DNA of 15,774 nt. It comes from JBAXBF01 sp034429745. GTDB taxonomy: Bacteria > Chloroflexota > Anaerolineae > Anaerolineales > DRKV01. The stretch lies in the NCBI GenBank assembly GCA_034429745.1, contig DAOUFY010000118.1, positions 1 through 15,774 of the forward strand. The letters are read 5' to 3'. Shown here in pieces: positions 6,371 to 14,365 of this stretch. Positions within the stretch are counted from its first letter, which is position 1. The number at the start of each line of letters is the position of its first letter. Below the pieces are notes generated by a model. The model worked only from the letters and a program-made list of their open reading frames with translations, was not told the DNA's origin and did no database searches. A program made the translations under genes and the position numbers.

Positions 6371-7747
6371 ATGACTATTCGAAGCAATCAATGGAATCTT
6401 ATACTCATTTTTATCATTGCAGTATTAGCCATCTGGTTAGATTTACCCAATCACCCAGGAATTCATTTCCTTGGTATAGAAAAGGAAATAAAAACTTATC
6501 TAGGGCTTGATTTAATTGGTGGTACACAAGCTCTTTTAGAAGCTGATGTGCCTAAAGACCAAAAAGTTGAAGCCCAGCAAATGGAAACTGCAAGAAAGAT
6601 AATTGAGAACCGTGTAAATGGACTTGGAGTTACTGAAGCCGTAGTTCAATTGGCAGGAGAAAGGAGAATAGTTGTTGAAATTCCTGGTGTAAAGAACCCA
6701 GAACAAGCCATTTCCACCATTAAAGGCACGGCTCTCCTCGAGTTTATTGACATGGGTGATACACCTTTACCAGAAGAAACAATAGTAAAAACTGATTATG
6801 GATTAAGTGAAGCTGAGAAAAAAGCTATATCAGAAGAAAACGCAAAAGTTGATATGCAAAAAAATCCACAAGATAAAGTGTGGCATACCGTAATGACTGG
6901 AGCAGATTTAAAAGATGTCCAGGTAACTCGGGACGAATTAGGTAAATATGCTATCAGCTTTGAATTAAATAACGAAGGTGCTGTAATTTTTCGCGAATAT
7001 ACTACTCAAAACGTCGGCAAATTTTTGGCAATAGCTTTAGACAAGAAGCTAATCTCGGTACCTCGCGTTCAGAGTGCAATTACCGAGGGAAGAGGAATTA
7101 TCACTGGAGATTTCACCGTTGAATCTGCCAATAATTTAGCTATTCAATTGCGTTATGGTGCATTACCTGTACCTTTAAAGTTAATAGAAACAAGAACAGT
7201 GGGACCAACGCTGGGTCAAGATTCTTTACAGAAGAGTCTAGTTGCCGGCGCAATTGGTCTTATCATCGTTATGCTCTTTATGGCTTTATACTACCGTCTT
7301 CCAGGCCTTGTTGCAGATGTTGTTATTCTTTTTTATGCCTTAATTACATTTGCATTGTTTCGCAGTATTCCAGTGGTTCTTACCTTGTCCGGTATTGCAG
7401 GGTTAATCCTAAGTACTGGTAGCGCTCTAGATGCAAATATTCTGATATTTGAGCGTTTTAAGGAAGAATTACGCAGTGGGAAAAATATTCGATTAGCACT
7501 AGATTTAGGTTGGCGGAGAGCATGGCCATCTATTCGAGATTCAAACATTGCCTCTCTCATAACCTGTACCATACTATTTTGGTTTGGTTCGGCTTTTGGA
7601 GCTACAATCGTCAAAGGATTTGCAGTAACACTTTTTTTGGGCGTTTTAGTAAGTTTATTCACAGCCTTATTTGTAACAAAGGTTTTATTGGATATACTTT
7701 TAGGTGCTCTTAAACCTACCAATTATGCCAAATGGTTTGGTTTATAA
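6371..7747 (+). CDS. secD: Protein translocase subunit SecD
   Basis: RND-family membrane protein that, with SecF, uses the proton gradient to help SecYEG/SecA-driven export. 458 residues. It has one N-terminal transmembrane helix (about 8-24), then LGLDLIGG at 44-51 (the conserved D1 motif) and a large extracytoplasmic region. After VGPTLGQ at about 277-283 come five further helices, with GSALDANILIFERFKEE and the C-terminal KGFAVTLFLGVLVSLFTAL typical of SecD. The frame extends back to TTG at 6341, but the ribosome site GGAGG (6357-6361) lies inside that extension, so ATG 6371 (8-nt spacing) is the start. secF follows after 35 nt; yajC is not present here. The LDLPNHPGIH segment after the first helix is a form I associate with Anaerolineae. 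Confidence 0.96.
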   Translation: MTIRSNQWNLILIFIIAVLAIWLDLPNHPGIHFLGIEKEIKTYLGLDLIGGTQALLEADVPKDQKVEAQQMETARKIIENRVNGLGVTEAVVQLAGERRIVVEIPGVKNPEQAISTIKGTALLEFIDMGDTPLPEETIVKTDYGLSEAEKKAISEENAKVDMQKNPQDKVWHTVMTGADLKDVQVTRDELGKYAISFELNNEGAVIFREYTTQNVGKFLAIALDKKLISVPRVQSAITEGRGIITGDFTVESANNLAIQLRYGALPVPLKLIETRTVGPTLGQDSLQKSLVAGAIGLIIVMLFMALYYRLPGLVADVVILFYALITFALFRSIPVVLTLSGIAGLILSTGSALDANILIFERFKEELRSGKNIRLALDLGWRRAWPSIRDSNIASLITCTILFWFGSAFGATIVKGFAVTLFLGVLVSLFTALFVTKVLLDILLGALKPTNYAKWFGL

Positions 7748-7782
7748 ACGTAATCTATCATAACAATAATTAGGAAATAGCT

Positions 7783-8709
7783 ATGAACATCCTTGGAAAA
7801 CGTTATTATATATTTTTACTATCTTTTATCCTCATTTTCCCCGGCTTAATCATCTTATTGATTGATGCTGCAAACCATCGTCTTCCTCTATCTATAGACT
7901 TTACAGGAGGAAGTTTTTTAGAGTTTAAGTTCATGGCTGACAGTAAACCTCAGCCAGCGGACTTAATAAAGTTATTGAATGACCTCGATATCAGCGACGT
8001 GCAAGTACAAACAACTGGTAAAAATACATATATTGCAAAGACTTCTTATCTTGACGATGTTAAAAGATCCGAAGTAATTACTTCGATTACTAAAAAATAT
8101 GGTGAAATAGAAGTACTTCGGTTTGATAGTGTCGGACCTGTCATAGGTCAAGAAGTAACAACAGGAGCGATCTATGCGATCATTGTGGCATCTTTAATAG
8201 TTGTTATTTATATCTGGTTTGCTTTTCGTGGTTTACCCAATGCTTTGCAGTTAGGTGTATGCGCAATTGGTGCCATGATTCACGATATTGCAATTGTTTT
8301 TAGTTTAGTTGGCATTGGAGGACATTTCTTCAATTGGCAAATAGATGCTATGCTGTTTACAGCTCTTTTAACTGTCATCGGTTTTTCAATGCAAGACACA
8401 ATTGTTGTATTTGATCGCATTAGAGAAAATGCCAACATTTATCGTCGTCTTCCTTTTGAAACATTAGTCAATCATTCGATTGTGCAAACACTACAGCGCT
8501 CAATCAATACCCAATTAATGACGGTTGAATTCATGCTTTTAGCTTTAGCGTTGTTTGGTGGAATTACCTTAAGAGAGTTTGCTATTGTATTATTAGTAGG
8601 CTTATTGAGTGGTACCTATTCATCCATTTTCATTGCTGCTCCGATACTGGTATTATGGGAAAACCGGGAATGGAGAACTTGGTTCCGTAAAAGTCAAGCA
8701 GAAGCTTAG
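7783..8709 (+). CDS. secF: Protein translocase subunit SecF
   Basis: Partner of SecD in the proton-driven export accessory complex. 308 residues, normal length. One N-terminal helix (about 8-26), the conserved SIDFTGGSFLEF at 37-48, a short extracytoplasmic domain, then VGPVIGQE (117-124) and five helices. The signatures AIGAMIHDIAIV and GFSMQDTIVVFDRIREN, followed by HSIVQTLQRSINTQLMT, are characteristic of SecF. The ribosome site is TAGGAAAT just before ATG 7783, and the gene is co-transcribed with secD. Its last 57 nt overlap, on the opposite strand, the 3' end of the prepilin peptidase gene; the overlap is antiparallel and involves only both C-terminal tails. Confidence 0.96.
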   Translation: MNILGKRYYIFLLSFILIFPGLIILLIDAANHRLPLSIDFTGGSFLEFKFMADSKPQPADLIKLLNDLDISDVQVQTTGKNTYIAKTSYLDDVKRSEVITSITKKYGEIEVLRFDSVGPVIGQEVTTGAIYAIIVASLIVVIYIWFAFRGLPNALQLGVCAIGAMIHDIAIVFSLVGIGGHFFNWQIDAMLFTALLTVIGFSMQDTIVVFDRIRENANIYRRLPFETLVNHSIVQTLQRSINTQLMTVEFMLLALALFGGITLREFAIVLLVGLLSGTYSSIFIAAPILVLWENREWRTWFRKSQAEA

Positions 8710-9486
8710 GAGACAAATTTGCTTAAATCCCAATGTATTCAATAGTATAACAATAAAGGCGCCCAAACACAACATTGAACCAATTGGTATGGGTGTTGTT
8801 GGGTTGTAAGTTCGTTTTATAAGCATTAGTATAAATTTTGTTAATGTTAGAATACAAAGAAAAAGCAAACTTACTGCTAGTCCTTGGAATAACAAATGGA
8901 TTCCAAGGACTAGACCTAAGCAGCCGGCTAATACAACATCATTAATACTTAATGGCGGATTATTTACAACGGTGTTTTTATAAAATCGCTTTTTATAAAA
9001 TAACCCTCCGATGTATAAAATAAGAAAAATAAATGTACTAATAATTCCACCATAAATAGAAGTAACAAATCCATGGCTGAAGAATCCTATCATTGCCAAT
9101 AATACTATGCCAACTTTTAATAATGACCATAGTATTTTTCTAATCTCCCAATCAATAATGAAAATTAGGCAACAGTAATACCAAATTATCCATATCACTG
9201 ACCATTTTATCCATGAAATTCTATATAAAATCATTGTTATAGCAAGTAGGAGTGAAATAATTGGTATAATAACTATTCGCTGAGAGAAATAAGCTCCACA
9301 ATGGATGCATCTTATCTTTAACAACAGGTATTCAAATAAAAAATTTTTAGGCTTACCGCAATATTCGCAGCTAAGTTGCTTTTTCAGATTTTGGGAGATC
9401 AGATAATCGGCAGTATAGTTTATAACAATACCTAAAAACGCACTAAAAAGCAAAATCACAAAATCGAAAGGATAGGATAATACCAT
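8653..9486 (-). CDS. Divergent type IV prepilin peptidase (A24 family)
   Basis: Polytopic membrane protein of 277 residues resembling PilD/GspO-type leader peptidases, which cleave and often N-methylate type IV pilin-like precursors. The N-terminal zinc-type pairs C40xxC43 and C60xxC63 and the FSQR after them match the methyltransferase-like domain. The two catalytic aspartates appear to be D112 (IDWEIRKI) and D183 (SINDVVL). Both motifs are degraded: the usual IP after the first Asp is IL, and GxGD is SIND. Near the C-terminus PIPIGSMLCLGAF matches the family's IPFGPFLALGA. No pilin or assembly ATPase gene is nearby. ATG 9486 lacks a clear ribosome site; a TATAAT on the same strand (9499-9494) ends 7 nt upstream, so the mRNA may be leaderless. 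The last ~18 codons overlap secF. It may be an active divergent peptidase or a decaying one. Confidence 0.75.
   Translation of the reverse strand: MVLSYPFDFVILLFSAFLGIVINYTADYLISQNLKKQLSCEYCGKPKNFLFEYLLLKIRCIHCGAYFSQRIVIIPIISLLLAITMILYRISWIKWSVIWIIWYYCCLIFIIDWEIRKILWSLLKVGIVLLAMIGFFSHGFVTSIYGGIISTFIFLILYIGGLFYKKRFYKNTVVNNPPLSINDVVLAGCLGLVLGIHLLFQGLAVSLLFLCILTLTKFILMLIKRTYNPTTPIPIGSMLCLGAFIVILLNTLGFKQICLLSFCLTFTEPSSPFPVFP
8877..8913. repeat. 14-bp perfect inverted repeat inside the prepilin peptidase gene
   Basis: CTAGTCCTTGGAAT (8877-8890) and ATTCCAAGGACTAG (8900-8913) are exact reverse complements separated by 9 nt. The hairpin falls in codons 192-204 of the minus-strand gene, just after the second catalytic Asp. 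No T-run directly follows on either strand. It lies 167 nt past the secF stop. Confidence 0.7.
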
Positions 9487-9500
9487 AAACCCAATTATAC

Positions 9501-10343
9501 ATGAATAACTTAATCGCTTTTATTTCTGATTTTGGAATAACCGATGCTTATGTAGGTATTGTTAAAGGGGTAATAAAAGGTATTAACCCTAAAGCTGATA
9601 TCATTGACATTAGTCATCAAATATCTCTGGGTAATATACGTCATGCAGCTTTTCTTTTATGGCAGGCTATGCCATATTTTCCGCCGGGGACAGTCTTTTT
9701 GTGTGTAGTTGATCCAGGTGTTGGTAGCAACCGAGAACCACTCCTGATTGATTGTGATGGAAGAATATTCATTGGCCCGAATAATGGCATTTTCACTTAT
9801 ATCATTGATCAAAAATCTTATTCTGCTTGGCAAATCTCAAATAGTAATTATTTTCTACACAATGTATCTGCTACGTTTCACGGCAGGGATATTTTTGCAC
9901 CAATAGCTGCCCATATTTCTAAAGGATTACCTTTGTCTTTCGTTGGTAACAAAATATCTCATATTAAAACCATTGCTTTACCGAGATTACAAATCCAACA
10001 CAAACAGATCAATGGTGAAATACAGTTTTTTGATAAATTTGGAAATGGAATCACCTCGATAGGAAAAATCGAATTATCTTCTGATAAAAGCGCTACTTTA
10101 ACACCATGGATTGGAAAGGAAGCTTCGGCACAAATAATTCCACTTAAAGATATAACTATAAAAGTATTATCAAGAGGTGAATATAGAACTCTTAAACTCG
10201 TACGCACGTTTAGTGATGTTCCTGTTGGCCATACTGCTGCGATTATTGGAAGCAGTGGAATGGTTGAGATTATCGCAAACTGTGCAAGTGCTGAACAAGT
10301 GATGGACCTTCATCAAGGTGATTTTATCAGTTTGAATTGGTAA
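9501..10343 (+). CDS. SAM hydroxide adenosyltransferase (SAM hydrolase, DUF62 family)
   Basis: Family related to fluorinase and chlorinase that hydrolyses S-adenosylmethionine to adenosine and methionine using an activated water. 280 residues. The N-terminal ISDFGITDAYVGIVKG is the family opening. The Asp-Arg-His triad that positions hydroxide is D71 (VVDPGVGS), R78 and H127 (TFHGRDIFAP). GPNNGIFT (92-99) and FFDKFGNGIT (177-184) line the SAM site at the trimer interface. The physiological purpose of this enzyme is not settled in bacteria. ATG 9501 lies only 14 nt from the divergent prepilin peptidase start and has no nearby Shine-Dalgarno; GATAAT at 9476-9481 is the only -10-like sequence. 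murA follows after 13 nt, so the two are probably one transcript. Confidence 0.93.
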   Translation: MNNLIAFISDFGITDAYVGIVKGVIKGINPKADIIDISHQISLGNIRHAAFLLWQAMPYFPPGTVFLCVVDPGVGSNREPLLIDCDGRIFIGPNNGIFTYIIDQKSYSAWQISNSNYFLHNVSATFHGRDIFAPIAAHISKGLPLSFVGNKISHIKTIALPRLQIQHKQINGEIQFFDKFGNGITSIGKIELSSDKSATLTPWIGKEASAQIIPLKDITIKVLSRGEYRTLKLVRTFSDVPVGHTAAIIGSSGMVEIIANCASAEQVMDLHQGDFISLNW

Positions 10344-10356
10344 GGGAGAAAAAAAT

Positions 10357-11643
10357 ATGACAAACAAATTCATCATTGAGGGTGGAGTGCCTCTTTTTGG
10401 GGAAGTAACACCATCTGGAAATAAAAATGCTGCCTTGCCATTATTAGCAGCAACATTACTAACCAATGAGCCAATAATCCTTTCAAACATTCCTTTAATA
10501 GGAGATGTGTTTGCGATGAGACATCTTTTAGAAGGAATTGGGGTTGTCATTGAGGAAATTTCTAGTAATAAGTGGAAAATAAAGGCAGAAAATATTCAAA
10601 CAGGTTACCTTGATGAAGAAATATGTCAAAATATTCGCGCTTCAATATTATTAGCGGGACCTCTACTTGCTCGTCATGGGGAAGTTCACTTACCTCCGCC
10701 AGGGGGGGATGTAATCGGGAGAAGAAGATTAGATACCCACCTTATTGGATTGAGAGCTCTTGGAGCGGATATACAATACGAGCCTGCCTTTAAGCGGATT
10801 TCCTTCAAGGCTCAAAGGTTAACAGGTGCTGAAATACTTTTAGACGAAGCATCTGTAACGGCAACTGAAAACGTGATTATGGCAGCTGTTACAGCAAAAG
10901 GAACGACCATAATAAGAAATGCAGCATCAGAGCCCCATATTCAAGAACTCTGTGTTATGCTAAATCAAATGGGTGCAAAAATTAGTCACATAGGTTCAAA
11001 TCTGCTTTATATTGAGGGAGTTGATTCCTTGCATGGAACTGAGTTTAAAGTAGGTTCAGATTACTTAGAAGTTGTCAGTTTAATTGGTGCGGCTGTTGTT
11101 ACCCATGGGTCAATATGTATTAAAAATGCTGGAGTGCATCACTTACCTATGGTAAAGATGGTTTTCAATAGGTTAGGTGTAGATTGGGAAAATAGAGGAG
11201 ATGATATTTTTGTACCAACAGAACAAAGATTGATCATCGAACCAGATTTAGGTAATGCTATACCTGAAATCAGTGTTATGCCTTGGCCGGCATTTCCAAC
11301 AGATTTGATGAGCATAGCGATTGTTGTTGCTACACAATCTAATGGCACGGTCTTGTTTCATGATTGGATGTATCCAAGCCGAATGTTTTTTACAGATAAA
11401 TTAGTATCTATGGGTGCTCAAATTGTGCTTTGTGATCCACATCGCTGCATCATACATGGGTCAACTCAATTGTATGGAGCCCGATTAGAAAGTCCAGATA
11501 TACGTGCCGGCATGGCTTTAGTTCTAGCTGCCTTAGCCGCCAAAGGAACATCTGAAATACGAAATATCATCCAAATTGACCGCGGTTATGAGAAAATTGA
11601 TGAAAAATTGCAAAAATTAGGTGCCAAAATAAAAAGAGTATAA
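10357..11643 (+). CDS. murA: UDP-N-acetylglucosamine 1-carboxyvinyltransferase, Asp active-site form
   Basis: Transfers enolpyruvate from PEP to UDP-GlcNAc, the first committed step of peptidoglycan synthesis, in the cytoplasm. 428 residues of EPSP-synthase fold (two inside-out barrels). K23 in SGNKNAALP, D316 in FPTDLMS and R383 in DIRAGMAL match the catalytic and PEP-binding residues K22, D305 and R397 of E. coli MurA. The loop that carries Cys115 (GGCxIG) in E. coli reads GGDVIG here, with D118. This Cys-to-Asp exchange is known from mycobacteria and Chlamydia, leaves activity and confers insensitivity to fosfomycin. The following IGRRRLDTH also differs from IGARPVDLH. AAGGGAG stands before ATG 10357. 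It is coupled to the SAM hydrolase gene. Paralogous assignment (MurA versus a MurA-like branch) is not fully certain. Confidence 0.9.
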   Translation: MTNKFIIEGGVPLFGEVTPSGNKNAALPLLAATLLTNEPIILSNIPLIGDVFAMRHLLEGIGVVIEEISSNKWKIKAENIQTGYLDEEICQNIRASILLAGPLLARHGEVHLPPPGGDVIGRRRLDTHLIGLRALGADIQYEPAFKRISFKAQRLTGAEILLDEASVTATENVIMAAVTAKGTTIIRNAASEPHIQELCVMLNQMGAKISHIGSNLLYIEGVDSLHGTEFKVGSDYLEVVSLIGAAVVTHGSICIKNAGVHHLPMVKMVFNRLGVDWENRGDDIFVPTEQRLIIEPDLGNAIPEISVMPWPAFPTDLMSIAIVVATQSNGTVLFHDWMYPSRMFFTDKLVSMGAQIVLCDPHRCIIHGSTQLYGARLESPDIRAGMALVLAALAAKGTSEIRNIIQIDRGYEKIDEKLQKLGAKIKRV

Positions 11644-11688
11644 TCTCTATATATCAATAAGGATACTATTTAGACCTATAATATCCAC

Positions 11689-11718
11689 TACACATTTCAC
11701 CATTTTTCGTAGTATAAT
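11689..11718 (+). promoter_or_regulatory. Putative promoter giving a leaderless scpA mRNA
   Basis: TACACA (11689-11694), 18 nt, then TATAAT (11713-11718). Only 6 nt separate the -10 from ATG 11725, so transcription should start at or within a base or two of the start codon. A second TATAAT at 11677-11682 has a weaker -35 (TCAATA) and would leave a 36-nt leader, also without a Shine-Dalgarno. Confidence 0.5.
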
Positions 11719-11724
11719 AATAGT

Positions 11725-12513
11725 ATGAATTCGCAGCCCCTATTTTTTCAAGCTAGACGATACAATATCGCAACCGAGGTTTTTGATGGACCCTTGGATC
11801 TGCTTTTGCAATTAATTGAAAAAGCAGAATTAGATATAACATTAATCGCTTTAGCGCAAATTACTGATCAATTTTTATCTTATTTAGAGAAGATTGAAGA
11901 ATACTATCCGGCGGAAATTTCGGCGTTTCTAGTTATTGCTGCTCGCCTAATTCAAATTAAGTCCGAAGCTTTATTACCGAAACCATCATATCAGATCCAT
12001 GTTGATGATGAAGAAGATGCCGGTGAAATGCTCATACAACAACTTTTAGCTTATAAGCGATTTAAAACAATTGCAAACACATTTGCAGAAAGGGAAAATC
12101 ATCATCTTTCCACTTATTTAAGAGTGTCTCCCATTCATTTATCTACGACAGATGTAGCAATGAATGGATACAACTTGCATCAATTGGCTTTAATGTTTAT
12201 TAAAATATTAAATAAGGATATGGATAAGAAGATACCTCTACAAAGTATCGTATCTATGCCAAAAATTACGATTAAGGAAAAGATCAATTACATTCAAAGT
12301 CTTTTACGCCAATATCAGGAAATTAATTTTTTTAGACTAATCATTGATTTCACATCTAGAATAGAAATAGTTGTAACTTTTTTAGCCATATTAGAACTAA
12401 TTAAAAGAGACTTTTTATCGGTAATTCAAAATACTCTCTACGGAGATATTATTATTTATCGAGGGAATAAATGGGAATATCACGTAGATGTGGAATGCGA
12501 ATTTGGTGAATAA
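11725..12513 (+). CDS. scpA: Segregation and condensation protein A (kleisin)
   Basis: Kleisin subunit that bridges the SMC heads and, with ScpB, forms the bacterial condensin used in chromosome compaction and segregation. 262 residues, usual length. The N-terminal signature VFDGPLDLLLQLIEKAELDI (19-38) and ITDQFLSYL, followed by AARLIQIKSEALLP, identify the SMC-neck-binding domain. An acidic linker (DDEEDAGE) precedes ELLAYKRF-like QLLAYKRF and a C-terminal winged-helix region ending at about 255. scpB normally lies next to scpA but is absent here; the next gene is an L,D-transpeptidase. No Shine-Dalgarno precedes ATG 11725. Confidence 0.93.
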   Translation: MNSQPLFFQARRYNIATEVFDGPLDLLLQLIEKAELDITLIALAQITDQFLSYLEKIEEYYPAEISAFLVIAARLIQIKSEALLPKPSYQIHVDDEEDAGEMLIQQLLAYKRFKTIANTFAERENHHLSTYLRVSPIHLSTTDVAMNGYNLHQLALMFIKILNKDMDKKIPLQSIVSMPKITIKEKINYIQSLLRQYQEINFFRLIIDFTSRIEIVVTFLAILELIKRDFLSVIQNTLYGDIIIYRGNKWEYHVDVECEFGE

Positions 12514-12562
12514 AAATTTATTAATAACCAAAGTAAATTATTGGAAATAAGTTAAAAGAGCT

Positions 12563-13630
12563 ATGAAAAATATTTCAAGAAGAGATTTTTTATTAATTAA
12601 TATCGCTGCTCTTGGTGCAGTTGCCTTTAGGCCGTATTTTACGCGCCACGAGGAACGGCAAAAACGCTTAGTTGCACGAATTGCGTCCAAACGAGTTGAT
12701 GTTTACAGTGAGCCTGATTTTGAAAGCCAAATTGTTGGAACTCGGTTTTTAGATCAACTAGTTACGGTTTATTATGTGGTCAATTCACCTAAAGGACCAG
12801 CTCATAACCCGCGCTGGTATAGAGTATGGGGTGGCTATATTCACAGCAATCACACTCAAATAGTGTCCACTCGATTTAATCCAGTTCTTTGGAAAGTACC
12901 TAAGGAAGGCTTGTTAACTGAGCTGACAGTCCCTCTTTCTCATGCTTTTAAATATGATAATGATAAAAAAGCATGGAAAAGAGTGGATCCTTTGTATTAT
13001 GAAACAACTCATTGGATCACGGATGTCATTCTAGGACCCGATGGACAACCATGGTATCAAATTACATCGGAATTGGATCGTTATTTAAAGCACTATGTTC
13101 CTGCCACTCATTTACGCCTCATTCCAGATGAGGAAATTTCACCTTTATCCCAAGATGTTGACCCGGGTAAAAAACTAATTGAAGTAGATCTCCGCAATCA
13201 AACCCTGATTGCTTTAGAAAACAATGAAGAAGTATTTCGAACGAAAGTCTCAACCGGTATTCCCACTAAAGAAGCAGTACCAGACGGCATGCGTACTCCG
13301 GAAGGTGAATATAATATTGCTTCCAAATATCCTTCAAAACACATGGGGGCTGTAGATATCAGTGGTGTCCCGGATTTTTACTCGTTACCAGGTGTACCAT
13401 GGTCCATGTTCTTTATTTACCGTTATGGTGCTGCGATTCATGGTACCTATTGGCATAATAATTTTGGTATGCCCATGAGTCATGGTTGTATTAACATGCG
13501 CAACCAAGATGCCAAATGGTTGTTCCGTTGGATAACACCAGTTTGGGAAATTCCCCCAAAAGATCGCTCTCAATGGGATAGAAGAGGCAGCGGTACTAAG
13601 GTATGGGTCTATAGTTTCCGAGAGCGTTAG
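12563..13630 (+). CDS. Tat-exported L,D-transpeptidase (YkuD domain) with SH3-like domain
   Basis: Cross-links peptidoglycan stem peptides (3-3 linkages) or attaches proteins to the wall, outside the cytoplasmic membrane. 355 residues. The N-terminus ISRRDFLLINIAALGAVAF is a twin-arginine signal (R6-R7, then a hydrophobic stretch to about 21); no lipobox and no clear AxA cleavage site, so it may stay membrane-anchored. An SH3-like region follows (about 38-100: RVDVYSEPDFESQIVGT ... WYRVWGGYIHS), then the YkuD domain from about 205 with H293, and the catalytic SHGCINMR at H307-C309. The weak ribosome site AAAGAG lies just before ATG 12563, 49 nt after scpA. It converges on livF with 8 nt between stop codons and no visible terminator. 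Confidence 0.93.
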   Translation: MKNISRRDFLLINIAALGAVAFRPYFTRHEERQKRLVARIASKRVDVYSEPDFESQIVGTRFLDQLVTVYYVVNSPKGPAHNPRWYRVWGGYIHSNHTQIVSTRFNPVLWKVPKEGLLTELTVPLSHAFKYDNDKKAWKRVDPLYYETTHWITDVILGPDGQPWYQITSELDRYLKHYVPATHLRLIPDEEISPLSQDVDPGKKLIEVDLRNQTLIALENNEEVFRTKVSTGIPTKEAVPDGMRTPEGEYNIASKYPSKHMGAVDISGVPDFYSLPGVPWSMFFIYRYGAAIHGTYWHNNFGMPMSHGCINMRNQDAKWLFRWITPVWEIPPKDRSQWDRRGSGTKVWVYSFRER

Positions 13631-13638
13631 GAGGATTT

Positions 13639-14352
13639 CTACATACCTAAATAGGCTTGCTGCACCATTTTATTTTTTCTTAAGTTCTCACAAGTGTCAT
13701 GAAGCACAATTCTACCCGTTTGGAGCACATATCCTCGGTGAGCAACGGATAAGGCTTTTAATGCATTTTGTTCAACTAAGAGAATAGTTGTACCTTCTTT
13801 ACGATTTAGTTCAACAATAACTTCAAAAATGGCATCTACCAAGACCGGTGCAAGCCCCATAGATGGTTCATCCATTAGTAATATATGGGGCTTTAACATA
13901 AGTCCTCTGCCGGTGGCTAACATTTGCTGTTCGCCTCCCGACAATGTGCCCCCTTTTTGATTGATTCTTTCTTTAAGACGAGGAAAGAGTGTAAAAACCA
14001 TTTCCATTCGTCTTTCAACTTCGGTGGGATTATTAACTGTATATGCCCCCATCTCTAAATTTTCCCTTACCGTTAAACGAGGAAAGATTCCTCTTCCTTC
14101 GGGAACATGCCCAACACCAGCCACAACAATTTTATGGGGTGGCATACCAGTTATATCTTTCCCTGAAAGAATAACTTTGCCTTGTTTTGGTTTAATTAAA
14201 CCAGATATTGTTCTTAAGGTTGTACTTTTTCCGGCACCATTAGCACCTATTAAAGTTACAATCTCTCCCTCATCAACAAATAGTGAAATACCATGCAAAG
14301 CATGTATATGTCCGTAGTAAGAATGTATATTGTCTAATTCAAGTAAGTGCAT
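13639..14352 (-). CDS. livF: Branched-chain amino acid ABC transporter, ATPase LivF
   Basis: One of two cytoplasmic ATPases of the LivHMGF importer for branched-chain or related amino acids. 237 residues. Walker A GANGAGKS at 36-43, the LivF-type Q-loop replacement VPEGRGIFP at 83-91, signature LSGGEQ 137-142, and Walker B ILLMDE 157-162. The switch region reads LLVEQN, so the H-loop His is replaced by Gln as usual in LivF. AGGAGA lies 9 nt before ATG 14352; the gene follows livG by 13 nt. It is last in the minus-strand run livM-livG-livF. Confidence 0.95.
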   Translation of the reverse strand: MHLLELDNIHSYYGHIHALHGISLFVDEGEIVTLIGANGAGKSTTLRTISGLIKPKQGKVILSGKDITGMPPHKIVVAGVGHVPEGRGIFPRLTVRENLEMGAYTVNNPTEVERRMEMVFTLFPRLKERINQKGGTLSGGEQQMLATGRGLMLKPHILLMDEPSMGLAPVLVDAIFEVIVELNRKEGTTILLVEQNALKALSVAHRGYVLQTGRIVLHDTCENLRKNKMVQQAYLGM

Positions 14353-14365
14353 AGGGTGAAATCTC

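Noticed and set aside
7333..7722. 129-codon open frame on the minus strand opposite secD
   Set aside because: It lies entirely inside secD, shows no ribosome site or family motif, and its composition is what the reverse of membrane-helix codons gives.
10170..10550. 126-codon minus-strand open frame across the SAM hydrolase/murA junction
   Set aside because: Antisense to two secure genes and to the murA ribosome site; no recognisable protein.
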